The notes under the pieces were generated by a model. It saw only the letters and a program-made list of their open reading frames with translations. It had not been told where the DNA came from and searched no databases. A stretch of 64,000 nucleotides of DNA from Triops longicaudatus (Eukaryota > Arthropoda > Branchiopoda > Notostraca > Triopsidae): assembly GCA_022885665.1 (NCBI GenBank), contig JAGQDJ010000033.1:62001-126000 (forward strand), read 5' to 3'. The position numbers and the translations under genes are program-made. Position 1 is the first letter of the stretch, and each line of letters begins with the position of its first letter. Positions 1 to 14,200 of the stretch are shown here, piece after piece.

Positions 1-3000
1 GCGATGAACATAACGCCACGAATAAACTCAGGAAGGTTTAAAACGAAATAGGTCTATCAAAAAAATGAAGTTTCATATTTATGCCTTAAGCCAGTGCTAA
101 TTCAGCATTGCAACACTAATTATAGCATTCCGGCAATGTGAGTGTGTTTCCTGTTCACAGAATTCTTTCGCAATTTTTTTGTGATTATCTCCATTCAACA
201 CTTTTCTTTAGATTTCTGGGCCAACGTATTGTCTACCCAAGACTCCACTGACAATATAACTTCAGAATTTTACTGTACGACTACAGTGTATCACATGTAA
301 TGGGCGGGTGAGTTGCACGCACTATGTCAATGTTACACTGTACCTTAGTTCGAACAAACGGTTTTATCAGGAAAAAATAACTCATAGGATGAGCCACACA
401 CATGGACAAGCTTCCTTATTTAGATCCCAGTATTTCACAATTTGAGCACCTAATTAGCATGTTAGGAACGTGTGGACACAAGGGCACGAAAAGGATAGAT
501 TTTTTTCCCCTTCAAATCCAAATTTGGAAAGGAAGGTTTTTTCATATCCATTCATTGAAGAAGAGCCTGGTGTAGATTTTAGCGTCTCTGTAGGGTTCAT
601 TCATGTCAGAGAAACTTAAGTCTACCTTTGAGAGTATAAACAAAGGTCGACCACATGTGTGAGGTGCATTTTGACACGCCTAGGCGTCACTCCTTAAATG
701 ACGTTACACGAAAAAGCTGAAGTTTTGTGGTTAACGGTGATGGATAGTCCAAAAGTTGACTGTAACGTATTGAAACGACGTCGACCACAAAATATGTGTT
801 TCATGCTGTTTGAACCGTGATGCAGTAGGGTTGACATTCTCTGTGACTATAAACTTGCTACGACACACAGACCATCATCACTCGTAAGCAAGAGGCTGTT
901 GTCAGGGCCTAAGTAGGATGGGAAAATCAGACAAGCTTAGTATACAGTCAGGTGACAAACATTACCTGTGTGTTGTTTCTTTTTGCGGATCTCTTAAAAA
1001 TGTCCTCGAGGAGGGAATTCGAGGGAAAGTTAGGAAATGTGCTCTTCTTTTAGCCTTGAGTTTCTTTCAGCTTTGATAAGGGCATAATTACTCAGACTAT
1101 TGAAGTTACTGACGATATATATGGGGACTCAACTTGTCATCGTGCCTACAAAGACCGTGGAAATCTTGTTTATAGTTTTCTTGCTGTCCCTTCTGGGATT
1201 AGCAAACGTATGAATGGTCCGCTATACTTGTATTACTGCTGGCCAAAAAATGCACGAAAGTGAAACAGGTTTGCTCTTCTATAATGTAACACTCTCCAGG
1301 TATGGGTGGGGTCAGCATTAACATGCAAGACAGGTAGATAGGAAGCGAAGCTCGGGGAACGAATAAAAAATAAAAATATATTCTTTTCCCGAGTTTATGT
1401 ATGCAACAGAGTCTGCGGGCTTTAATGTTCGCCATCCTCTTCTCTCGAAAAGTAAAACAAATTAGAAAGTGCTCTTAAGATGAAGCTCTTGTTTCTTATG
1501 TAGAAGTAGAACAGCACAAGTGATAAACTAGCTCAGAAGTTGTAAATATCTTTCTTTTTTATTTGTATTTTAGGGTAAGTAGCCTCAAACAAGTTTCTGG
1601 CTTTGACAAGTTGACTCGCAGTTTCACTGGCCAAGGATTTATACAAGTTAGTACACCGAAATCGCCTCTCATCGAGAAAAGTATGGGCCACCCTGTAAGC
1701 GTTGTTGGAGGTGTTGGTAGTCTCCCCAAACTGAAACAAATTTGGGGATCCGATTATAATCTTAGATAAACTTACACTCTTTCTGCATGTGGGAAAGACC
1801 ATGACTGTGGAGTTTTTCATGCAAATAAAAAATACATGCTTTTAAGAGACTAGCTTTTTTTCACGATGGGATGATTTTGATTCTTGAAATCTTTTACTTG
1901 AATTTTTTTTTTCTTGGTTTTATTTTGCTTTCCCTTGCGTGTGTTAGCCATACCATTAAGTTTTGCTTATTCACTGGCAAGCGATGCCGAAAACCAGTTG
2001 GAAGTTCAACTCCTTCACTAATAATATTCGTTTAGCATGTATGCTCGGTAACGTATGTAGTTAGACGGCCCTCGGTCGTTCATCAGCAAACCGAGCCCAG
2101 CTCTTTTTCTGTTTTCTTTGACCCTTTTTTGCCTAATCTCTTTTTCCCCCCTGGCTTCTCCATATGCTGGTGGGAGATTCTCTTTCATGTCATTTCTTGG
2201 ACCTCGTCTTTCTACCTTGAAAGACCACAGAGCCAAGGGAAGACTCAAGACCATTCGGCAAACCCAGGTGTTTCGCTAGAGGGCAATACAACACATTGGG
2301 GTAGAACTTCTTGATGAAGGGACTGAATGTAGTCTTCCAGTTTAGCAATTCTAGCTCTTCCTCCAGTTTTTTGTTTTTAGGTTGCTCTTATATATAAATC
2401 CTCTGGACTGGGTTTCTTTTTTGAATTATTACTTTTAATTTAATTGCAGGATAGTAACGAATGGCTATTGGATTTTCACTGGGAAATGGTCTCCGTGGTG
2501 TCTGAATGCGCAAATAGAGTATGGGCCAATTTCTGGAATCTAATCGCTATTGAGATCTAGACCAATATTGCGATATTATGTGTCCTTTGCGGTGATTTCG
2601 TTTCAACAAATACTTTTTTCCATTTACCTTTACAAGACTCATTGTTATGAACGCGTTTAGTTTGAGAGTCGTCAAAGATACATTATTACCTATCCCTGCA
2701 TTATGTGACCGGAATACATTGCGAAGTATTAAATAAAATATACGTTGGATAATGACATTAAGATTGGGCGAAGTTTTAGGTAGCGTTCTATTTTCACAAA
2801 GTTGCGACGACGAAGGAAAACTAATACTAAACAGCAAAAAAGTGTTTCCAAGAAACCTTGACCGTAGTGAGCCGAGGGAGAACAAGAGAAGCAAAGTGAG
2901 GCTCCTCTGGCCCCTCTTGGCTTTTTCAGGTTTAAATGCCCTGGGCGAACAAGCCGTCGCGTAGTAATAGTAGAGGGTCACGTGATGGTATAGTAAGGGG

Positions 3001-6000
3001 ATCAAGCCAAGCTTCAGGCGAGACAACTTCAGTTCCTACCAAAGGCCAAAGAGACTTTGCCTTCTATTTCACCGCCTGGCTTGGGCTGGCTTCGACTTCT
3101 CTTTCATTCGTATACCAGTCGTTAGAAGGCAAGCGCGTACGCAGGACGTGGGATTGTTTTTCGACGCCAATCGTGTTTATTTACCTGTTGGGAGCTACAG
3201 TTCTAACCCAGCCATGAGTTGTTATTGCATTTTGTGTTCTATTTGAATGATTTTACTTGCTACCCATTGTTTTTGCGAGTGCTCGAGTAGTGCCTTAAAC
3301 TTGGATAACTCTGGTGACCATTTTTAAACCCTAGGAGTGTGGCGCGTCTCAAGTGCTTTGGCACCCAAAAGCTTTCGTTACCCGTTTTGCACCCTCGGTA
3401 AGAAACTCGACGCCACCATTGAGTGAAGTCCTGTACTAGTTTGAAATTTATTTGCAAGCCTGCCAATGTCTAACTTCAACACTAATTCCCCGAAAGTATT
3501 TCACGAATCCCATGTGCCTTTTCTATCGCCAAATCTCACCCGTTTTACGGCGTTAAGGGGGGCGAAAGGTAAACCTTTCGGTTCTAACTGTACTTTCAAT
3601 TCCGGTTACGAGTGGAAAATGTCCATAGCTGCAGAGACTAAAACCTTTAACGAATTTTCCGTGGTGTGCCTAATCCCTTATTTTCCCCTTTTTCGATACG
3701 GAGAAGCTCCATATTCGAAAGCCTGAAAAACTTTGAAAGGTTCTGACCTCGAACAATCCAATTTGTTAGTTGGCAACGACGTTCGTTCTTGCCTCAACTT
3801 TATTTTTTTTCCTTCTGTCATACAAGCAACGGGAATGCCCTCTTCACTGAAATATACAAATGTCCGGAAGACTTACACGTGTTGCTAAAATTTGGCCCAA
3901 CCCCGAAGCAATTGTCGAAGCGAACAATCTACAACGTACCGTAAAATAGACTTGCACTAATCTAGTCTATACTGTGCACAAGAGTTGAGGGAATGGGGAT
4001 CGTGGAGCTTTCTTTATCTCACTATCTGTAAGACGTTTTTCAGAACAAGTTCAGTAATCTCTATGTCCTAAGAAGAAAGAATAGTAGAGAAAGCCCCATA
4101 AGACGTTTCCCAGTAAATAGCTCTCAACAGCCCCTCCCTCGCCACAAGAAGTAAAAGCTCAAGCTTATCAATGCACCCACTAGATCTTTAGAGAGGTTTC
4201 CCTGGGTATGACTGTAATTATAAACTACAAGGACCAGTCTCGGGACCATGGGCTGAAATCCAAAAATTGGCACATTTTCTCCTGGGCTTGCATTTTGTGT
4301 ATTTACCAGGCGAAAAAGCGCACTTGGTAATAAAATCAACCGATTGAGAAAAAGTCACATAATGGAATGATGAAGCAAAGAAAAAGTAGAAAGATTCAGA
4401 GATAACCATCGAAAAAGCGCAGGGGGCGGGTTTCTTGAAACTACTTTGACTTGGTGTAAAACTAGAAGGAAGAAAATTTACAAGAGGCGTTGGTTAGCGG
4501 TGTTTAACGTATATTATTACCGTTTCCCCTTGCATGTCATGTCACGTCATGAAGTTGTCTCATTGGGAGTTTGATAGTCAAAAAGTTCTTCCAAGGAAAC
4601 CAGCAGCTGCATGCGTTCATTTTTGCTGAAGGTCAGCCATTCTGTTTTGTTTAGTTTCCACGCACGAGGTGCACTGTTATTTACCGTTTTGAGGAAGAGA
4701 CGTTTTTAAAGTATTTACCGTAGTACATACTAGCATCTTGTAATTTAAAGCAGACGTCTCTGGAATTATGTTGACATTTAATTAAGGTCTGTTTTGAGCT
4801 AATAATCTCGGACGAATAATGAAGTTGGTTCCTCGTCAGCGTACAACATTCCTGCTGGGTTGACATAAGCAAGAGAGGGACATAAAGCTTTTTAGCGAAA
4901 CTTCCCAACATTTTTTGGCGTGACTTTAGTACGATGCGTGTAGACTACGCTATATGACGTGAGTGCATGTGCTTCTTCTCATGTAAGCTTCTGTCATAAT
5001 TGCTGGTTTCTACTATATGCTCGCGTTCTCAAAACTCTCTAACAGACGAACCTTTTTTGTCCTTTTTTGTGAATATGGTCATATGTAAAAATACCCTGTC
5101 TTAAAGGACTCACAAGACTTGCGTAGAGCTCTTTAAGATGCTCATTTTTTTTCCTTTCGTGGTACTGAGACAAAAATGTATGTGGCTTGCATGGTAAAGT
5201 ACTTGTGCAAATTTGACCAAGCTCAAGTTGTTGTGTCTCACGGGGCGTTGGGACTTTTGGCAACAGATAACACCGAGTCCCATGAACGAACGTTTCGCAA
5301 TCCGTGTGTGTATTCAAGTCACCCAGGTGTAATTCCGCACGTCTTGAAGACACGTACTTTAAGCCTGGATTCCCCGACCCATGACAACCTAAAATTAGAA
5401 AAAGCTTTTAGTCTTTTGAAAGTACGCAAGAGACATTGTCATATGGGATTACTCGACTTGACGGTAACCAGGGTTCGCAATGTGAAAAAAAATGAAAGAG
5501 TTGACATTTCATGTCAGCTTTTGCCTGTCTCTGATTACTACGCATGTTATACAGTACTTTGGGCATCTTTCGTCGCAATGACGTACTTGTGTTTAATGTC
5601 GCTTTCGTATCGCACACGCCATAAAAGACAAACGGACGGAAATCTGGTGTGTTGATAGAACCGTGGATGCACCCTTGTGAGCTTGGCGTCTTCCACGTTC
5701 CAATACTTTCCAAAAAGATGAGGGGAAAGCTAGAAGAGACTATTTTAAGACAGTACACTCGTTCCCCCAGCTTCTTTGTTTATATTTAGGACCATCGAAC
5801 AGCGCTAAACGTTCAAGTTAAGGTTCTGCCACATAACGCCCACTTGATCTTTAAACCAAGTTTTGCTGAGACGTTGAAAAGTAAATAAGTGAGCAACTTG
5901 ACAGCAGACGCCACTAAGAAAACGAAGGGATTTTTTCTTTTTAAAGAAAAGTATCTTCAAAGACTTCAAATAGTTAGCTTCATTTTTTTTTTTGCTTTTT

Positions 6001-6577
6001 TGACTTTCTGTACTTCTTTTTCATTAGTTTCCTTCGGCTGCCTTGTGACATGATTGCGTCCCGTCGCTCACTTTTTCACACCTATTCGTAGAAAAAATAT
6101 GGCAGTCTTTCTGAGTTAACAGACAGAACAGCGTTTTTGTACGGCGACAAAGTCATACAGTATTTTTTCGTTGACTTTTGTCCCAAATCCCAGACTTTTG
6201 AGTTTGAACAGAGGCGTCTGTAGAATGAACGGGTATATTTAGGGGAGCGAATGATGCTTCATTCTCACGCATAGACTGGCAGCGGGCAATAAAGAAGTTC
6301 TGGTGTGCATCACACATCAATAAGCTTCGCTCCTTCCCCTCCCTGTTACATTAGCTATGAGCACTATTAATAAATCTTGTGCGAAGAAAAGTAAAAGCGC
6401 GCATAGGAACCCGGAAGAGGGGGGTGAACTTTTGCTGAGTAGGAGCGTATTGTTTGGAACCAGATCTGGGAGCGTGCTTGAGCATTGCTGGGCGCCAGTG
6501 CGTGAGACGCGAGTTAGCAACAATACACGGTGGGCAATTAATCAGCAAATAGACAAAAGGAGGTGAAAGAGCCAAAA
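1..6577. other. Left flank, no recognised gene
   Basis: AT-rich sequence with scattered short open frames. The longest frame with an ATG (5176-5655, +) has no recognisable domain. No RNA gene, repeat array or conserved exon was seen. Confidence 0.5.
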
Positions 6578-6587
6578 TATAAAAACT
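6578..6587 (+). promoter_or_regulatory. TATA-like box upstream of Sema1a exon 1
   Basis: ATATAAAAAC lies about 400 nt before the chosen start codon. A second, weaker CATAAAAACC lies near 6651. AT-rich hexamers are common here, so this is only a candidate; the true start site could be much farther upstream. Confidence 0.2.
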
Positions 6588-6985
6588 AAGGACCCCGAAA
6601 AGATCCTGCGGGGTAGGAAAACCGTCTTACATTCAATCTAGCGAGCGTCCATAAAAACCCTCCATTAGGCTTGTCCCCCCATCTCTCTTATTCTCTTATA
6701 GCAAAGTCTACGCCGTGTAATAAAAAAGGGTATTTTTTTGTACTTTGTCAGCGTTCGTGTTTTTATGATTCTGACCCTTTTAGTACACAGCATTAATTCC
6801 GGCGTTTAATTTGTCCCGAAACAGGTGTCTGTGTAAGAAATGGAGCCGTGAAAGAAAATGTTGTGAGGTACGCTTTGAAAGACGGACTAACAAGTCGAGG
6901 AAGGTTTCCCTCGGTGTGCGAAATAAGCATTGCTTTTTTTCCGTTTGACGCACATCGACCCACTACTTGCGACGTAGTAGCCAAC

Positions 6986-7298
6986 ATGGCGCCAAGTGTA
7001 ACTACTCACATGTCCGCCTGTCTCCCTTTGGACTCTACCCTTGGCATTAATTCAAACTCACACTCCTCGGACGTGGAAGTCCCGAAAAAGCTCGTACGGA
7101 ACAGGCGGAACGAGAGCAAAACCGTCTGGGCAAGCGACCAGACCAGGAATAGGAACAATGCTGTTTCGAATTGGACGTCACTGGCCAGGCGACGGACGGC
7201 TGTCCCGTGGAGCTTTGTCTGCTTGATGCTTCTGACTGTAAAATACTGTCAAGCTGGATGGCAAGAAGATGTCGAACCTCGAAGAGCAGGCTCTTTAG
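6986..7298 (+). CDS. Sema1a: Sema1a exon 1: start codon and signal peptide
   Basis: Encodes residues 1-104 and ends in phase 1 at a GTAAGT donor. The ATG at 6986 is the first in-frame ATG and has a good context (A at -3, G at +4). The open frame continues upstream without an ATG. Residues 1-72 are polar and basic; residues 73-90 form the hydrophobic core (PWSFVCLMLL) ending in YCQA, a plausible signal-peptidase site. The mature start, GWQEDVEP, resembles the beginning of other class-1 semaphorins. The 72-residue N-region is unusually long, so an upstream exon spliced into this one remains possible. Confidence 0.8.
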
Positions 7299-8181
7299 GT
7301 AAGTTATATTCTTTCTTCATGTTTCTTTGTATTGGGATAACAAGAGTTGACTCCCTTTGTTACTCATCCATCCATCCAGTCCTCCCTCGCCCTCATGACG
7401 GCCCTGAAAACGTACAAGTTTATGGCGGATCCCCTGGATCCTTTTATTTGATTTTTTTTAAAGGTGGAAAAAAGTAAAAAGATGGTTGGCTCGTTTTGAG
7501 TGTTTCGGGAAGTATCCGAATTTGATAATTAGGCGCTATTTTATTGTTCCTGGGAAAAGGGGCAAAGAGAAACGGGAGAAGGTGCTGGAGAAAAACCTTT
7601 TTGGCCAGGTCTCTGGGGTCCGAGGTCAGCAGGAGGCTCACGATAGTATTGTATAGTTTTCTTCGAGGGCTGCTGAGAAAAACGTATATAGGAAGGAAAT
7701 CGTTAAAATGTATATGCATTATCTAAAAACTGGCGTCACGAGCCCAAGGTGTGCAATATAGGCCTTGTTCCCTATCCGAGTGGGAACAAAGGCGAGCCTT
7801 AAACGCTTTTAGGGAAGTCTTGTTTTAAAATGGCAAGAAGTCTACGTGAAGAAAGGTAATTTGGTTTGGTTGACCTTTTGGGAGTTTAATCTACGCATGG
7901 GGGATCCCAATGAGGTCTTGTCGCCTTTTTTATAGTAATCGAGATGGGTACGCCAGATACTCGGAAATGTTTGAAGACCTCAGCGAATGAAAAGCTGAAA
8001 GTGATCTCCCAAAGCCGTACTGTCCCGGTATTTAAGTATGCTTTTCAGTAGCTAGGCAACAAGATTTTGAGCTTATTTTTAAAATTCATAATTTTCGTTT
8101 CAAAATTAGATTTAAATCCTGACGCTAAGGGAAGACCGGAGTATCTGTATACTTTCCTTTTTCTTGTTTACATCAACTGCA

Positions 8182-8232
<51 letters not shown>

Positions 8233-11200
8233 TTGACAAACGAAAGCACATAAAAGTCAGTAAACTGGAAAATAGCAAGTTTTAGAAAGGGCAAGAAATC
8301 GTCTCACGAAAGAGCTACAAAGTTATTGAAACGCGAATATAATAGCACAGAAGCATTTCTTGACAGTTGGAGACGTTGCGACGCAAGCAGAAACAAGGGT
8401 GGTCTTGTCGCGTCGCCCTCTTTGTTCATCAAACAGGCTATCTCTGATTTTGTGAAGGCTAAGTCGTGCATAATAATGAGCGTTATTTCTCTGTACACAG
8501 CGTTGGTTTCATCGTACGAAGTAAAGGTGAGTGCCCCCTGAAGCCATGTTTTGTTCGTCTTGGCTAGTGTTGGCTGGTAAGGGTGGATAGCGAGACTTCT
8601 TGATAGCTTTAGGCGGGCTTTTAAAAAGCCTGAAAGTACGCTTTAGTCTTCGCCTGCAGGGTGGCCCACCTAGAACAGGAGAGGAGTCTTCCCGCTTGGT
8701 CATTTTAGTGGCTAGGTGCAAATGGAAAAGGAGAGAGAAAGAGGAAACCGGCATGGCCAGAGGGCTTACCTTACTAGTTCAGTCCTCTCTTCTCTACCAT
8801 TTAGCCACTTTTCCTGTTTATGTCCCTTCCTTCTCACTATGTCCAACGGAAATTTTCAAGAGTCCAGTCCAGTTCTATGTAGGGTTCATGTATTTTATGA
8901 AAGAAATATATGAGGGACTGGCCGCAAATTTTGGCGCTAAGCCTCGACCCCGAAGTTAATTAAAGCCTTGGCAGTGGTGGCATTGAGTTTGGAACGTTTG
9001 CGGTAATAGTCTTACCGCATTTGCACCTAACCATTAGGGTAAAACTCTAATGATGGCAACAATGAGCTAGGGGGAAATTCGCTCGTTGTCGGACTAGGGA
9101 ACTTTGTTCCTCTCTTTTTTTTGTAATGAAGTAGGAAAACGAAATAAACAATTCAGCGCGTGCTACTTGTGCCAGTGCTGCATCCCAAGCTCTAATTATG
9201 CATTACAACGTTATGGAAGAATGCATTTTATAGCTCTAGAAAGTTTTAATAGTTCGATATTTATTTCTTGTTCCTTCGTTCATTTTTAGATTTGCTTCAT
9301 TCGTTATTTTACCTTTATTTCATTATTTTTACATTGTATAATATTGTGCTTATTGTACTTGTTATTTACATTTATCAGGCGGACCTTTCTAATCGCCATA
9401 CTCTAGGCGATAAGATTTCGGAGAACTGTGAGGCGTAAACCGAGTTTATCATGCAGCTAGTGTGGATGTCTTGCAGATCTCATGTAGATATGTTAATAAT
9501 CAAAGCGTTTTGTGGCTTATCATGCTTCAGTGCGATAGAATAGTGAGGTACTTGAAGTTTTTATGTGTTTTCAACTTATACCGCTTTCCTTGGCTGATCA
9601 ACTGTTGGGTTGCTGGCTTGCAGGCTCGTGGTCGCAATCAACGTGAACCTCTAGTAAACCAATCTGTCTTGCTTTGAGCTAATAAAGCTTCAAAGTTTCA
9701 TGCTAATTAATGGAACATTGTAATCCTCGTATCCAGTCACTCTAAGCTTATATGCTGCGCTAGTTTTAGTCATAAATAACTGTTTTCTCCTCTCAAACCC
9801 GCTTTTGTTCGCAAGAATATAGGTGGTCCAAGGTTGCAATATGTAAGGCAGGTTTAGCTGCCGCAGATTTTATGCATGGGTAGAGGACCGTGACCACGCG
9901 TAGTGCTACCGTTCCACCATTAAGTGACAGAGTTAATCAAGCAGGGTATTTAAGAGGGGACGCTAGTAAAAAGGAATTGAAAAGCTAGTAGCGCAACGCT
10001 TACTTTGGCCTAATAGAATGTCTAAAAGCTGAAACGAAAAGAAAATGACCAAGTCGGATGGGGAAAAGTCTAATTACAAACTACTCGTTATTTTACTTCA
10101 CTTGGTTGACTATGTAGGTCGTATACCCCATTTACCCAGCATCTTTAATTACTCTAGTGTGGCGTTTATAGTTTCACTTTCTACCACAGTCGCATCTGGT
10201 GTCTTTAGCTTGAGCCATGTAAAAACTTGAGAGAAAGTTGTATATTAAAGTAAGCGGACAGGAACCAGGGCGAAAGGGTGGAGTTGCTCTGCTTTGCAAG
10301 CTAGCAAAATGCGGGTTAAGCTCTCCCTGGGGCCCAATTTACCTCCATGCAGAGCCAGGTAGGGGGCGGGATCGTTAATGAACCTTCATTAGACACCAAC
10401 AATTTACGCCCCATTTTGGCTGTTACACTCCTCGTATATATCAGCTAGTCAAAGCAGACATTGGAGGAGAGTTTCGTGAATTGTTGTGAAAACAGTCTCC
10501 CAGAAGTCTTGTTTACATATAATTATCTTCTTGAAAGGCAAAAATTTTAAACGACAGAAGTGGCCAAGATTAAGATAAGTAGACAGCCACTTTTACCGTA
10601 GTAGTAGTAACTGAGAAAAAACCTGAAGTCTGAAGTTTGGGTTGTCAGTCAAACCACACCTTTGTTATCCTTATAAGCCACCGAGTTTAAAAGCCTCATG
10701 AGATGATTCATCCATGACTTCGTCATTCCCTGTATACCGATACCCAAGCGGCTTAAGCTTGTCTAACTGGCTTCGTGCAAACCAGAGCTAGGTAGTGAGG
10801 ATTGGAAAGCAACCTGTGAAGGGCCTTTTGGTTGACAGAAAGCAAATGCAGGGGTTGTTGGCTTGTCAGTCTTCATTTAAACGTTACGTTCGTTTTTCAT
10901 GCAGTTTTTATGCTTGTTGAAAGTGAAGATGCTTTGGACTATTTGAACTACGTCAGTATATGCGGGGATCATTTCAAGACTGTCTTTTCGTAGAACTCGG
11001 AGTGGGGCTTCCGTCAACTCCCGTGGACAAACAAATTCTGCGTTTGCATTTTCCAGGGACAGGGCAGAAAAAGAAGCTAGGCAAATGTTGAACCAGCGCA
11101 ATCTTTATTTGTCTATACAAATGACAGGGGAACAGGTGTACTCAAGGACAGGAAAATGCACATGAAGAGTTTGTGCTGAAGCTGTAAAGTAGATTGTAAA

Positions 11201-14200
11201 TAGGAAGCTAGCGAATTTTACTGCGTTGTTTTGTATATGATACAAAACTATCCACGTGACGTTTGACAGCGCTTGTCCCATGTCTCAGGAAAATTCGGCC
11301 ATTTATCACTAAACAATCAGCTTAGTGATATCTTTTCAAACATTTCGTACCACAAACGTAGATCGTTGCCACCAAGAGTCTAAAATTTCATGACGTATTA
11401 AATTAAATGGCACATGGAAGCTACGATATTTCTAATAATTATGTATTGCACTGTATTCAGTTTATACGTGGTAACTATTAATGTACTTCGGACTACATTC
11501 TGTACTTGGAAGTTCTACTTTATATCTTGGTTGAATAATCTTGCCAGCATGTATGAGATTGTTCATGAAGTTTTGCGAAGAATACGTGATGTATGTGGGT
11601 TAGGGATAAATGGGATGTTTCCTTGATTCTTAAAGGTATAAAGAAGGAGGAAACCCATAAAAGAAAAAGCGGTCAGTACTTCGGCCTACTTGGGCTATAC
11701 GGGTAACGGCAGCTTTTGTTCGTGACTGGCATCTTCATGAACTGCTCAGGAGACCGTATTCCCAAATAAAGTAGTTGGCATCGTCCCCTGTCTCTGATCC
11801 GCGTAACCCGCGTCAATTGACACCCCTGACCTTACTGGCGACCCCCTTCCCCAAAACCGACAATTTGATACTGGTGGGTATCAGACGCAGGCTGGTCGCC
11901 CACACGGTATTTGCATATTGGTTAAGCTCATGTGACGAAGCTAAAAACCACTAAAAATGGCTTAGGTATCACTATATTGATAAAAATAGCATTTTTTTCT
12001 CCTCGTATAAATCAATTTATTAACCACAGAATGTGGTGTGGTTATTTTTTGTTGTTCCCGGAGCCGTTTCCTGCCCCAGAATTCAAACTTCCTTATGTCT
12101 GCTCCAAAGCCGAAGGAAACGCAACGGTCGCAGGTTCCTGCGGGCGCTATGGCAGTCGTTCACGTTTTATATATAAGTAACTAATCCAGAACATTGGCGC
12201 GTAACAGTTTGGAAAGGGAGCCAATTACGGGGCTTTTTATGAGTCACTGTGCTTCCGTTCCCTTGATCGATGTGGTCTTGACTCACTAGACACACTGTTG
12301 ATGAACATGTTAGCTGGACGTTGTACCGTACCCTGACCCGTACCAATTTATCTGATTCCAGAAAAGTTAAGGCGCCACGGTTGCTTCCGTGACCAGAAAA
12401 CCAAAAATAATTCTTGGCTCAGCTTAAAAGCGACAACATTTACCCTGGGTAGAAGGGTAAATGGGCTTTAAGATGTCAAGTTAGCCCTAGCGTGGTAACG
12501 GAAACTGGCAGTAAGCAAGTCTAGAAAACAGGTGCGAAAATATTCGTGGTTCGAAAACTTTTCCCATGTGCATACGAAAGTTTTCACAAGTACCGAAAGT
12601 GTGAGATCCCGGGAGGATACATGGACCCGTTTTGTTAGAGGAATATTCCTTTTAATAAGTTGGTGGGAACGCCAGCCACTTGTCTATAAAGCCCCTTTGC
12701 CCTCTTGAATAACCTTTTCAGTAACGTTACAAATTGCCCGACTGTCGGCGTTATGTCGTGACGCCGGGAAGAAGATCCCACACTCCCGCACCAAGTTTGA
12801 CACGCAAAGCGTATACTGGCCTGGGTTACAGTCACAATTCCGAGTTGTCTACCGTTATTTTACCGGAAGTGCATGCCTTATGAGTGTAATTCAGGGAGCT
12901 TCTCACAATCTTTGCGTACTTTATGCGTACTTTATTTGTCCCTGGAGGAATCAAGTACTTGAATACTGGGCTTTCATTACTTTCGCTCCGCTTTTTTCAT
13001 TTTGTCTTCATTTCTGTCGTCTCTCAGCCTGTCTACCTTTTGCTTACTTCATTTTGTTCTGCCTTATTTACATTACGTATTATTTATTTATTTAATATAT
13101 TTTTGTTTATTTACGTGTCAATCAAAATTATTTTAATTTTTACACATTTTCACGGTTATTTGCATTTTTCACAATTTTGATTTTCTTCACAACCGTAGCG
13201 TCTGTTTTACCCAGTGTGGAAGAAACTTATGCGAAACAAATGTGTGTGGCAAATAAGGATCTGGGGCAGTTAAGGCGGTAGACGCATGTGGTGACCAGAC
13301 AAGAAAATTGCAAAAAGGGTTGTTAGGAAACTTAAGAGCCCGTTTGTCCTAAACGAGAAATGTGGGGGCGAAACATGGATGTGACTGTTGTGTGCTACCT
13401 TTTTGGCGCTGAAAGCGTGGCCGGTGTTCAGCGTGTGTGACAGGGATGGATGGCGTTTGTCGCGTTAATTGACGCCGGGCACGTGCGTAACAGTCCTAGT
13501 ACGGAGCAACCAGAGCAAAAATTGTTTCGGTGTTTAGGTAGGGGGCTACTACGGCGTTGTTGGGACATGAGCACATGAGAGCTTCATGGAGTAACAACAG
13601 GAAGTTGCACATTGAGACTTTTAAAAGTACGCGCTGCGCTTGGCTGGTCAAACTCTACATTACCACCACTTAACAGCTAACCAAAAATTGTTAACGGCTG
13701 AAATGGGACAAGGTGTTGCCGTTTGCCGCCCCTGAGATGAAATCTGGTGGTATTCGTCACGTTCTAAACTACCGTGCTTTTATAGCTTGAGCTCCATCGT
13801 GGCTAGAATCACATAAAGCGAGCGTCTTTAGACCCATTGTTGGCAAAGAAAAGCCGTCCCTGTAGAATGCTACCGAAGAATGTTGTCCGCCTGCAAATCC
13901 TTCCGTTATGTGAGCTGGAATGTGCAGCTTACATTTGGTATAACAATGAATCAGAGGAGGCTTGCAAAATATAAGCTTTGTAGGAATGTTTTGTGAGCAA
14001 GAAATGGCTGGCCGCTTTCTCCTTAACTGTGTGAGTTTTTGTAAGATTCGACACGGGGAAAAAGGGAACAACGCAAAGAAACTCTTTAACGGAGAAAAAA
14101 CTGTGCTTAATTGGGCTATTAGTAAAAACTGAAACACCATCAAAGCGTTCCGTGTTCCCAGTTGACGAGTCGAGTCTGCTATTGTCCTAAGCGCTTAAAG

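Noticed and set aside
2547..3026. 159-codon minus-strand open frame
   Set aside because: It begins with TTG rather than ATG, has no recognisable domain, and lies in a region without other coding signs.
6848..6985. Extension of Sema1a exon 1 upstream of the ATG at 6986
   Set aside because: The frame is open but its first codon is GTG and it contains no ATG, so it is unlikely to start translation in a eukaryote.
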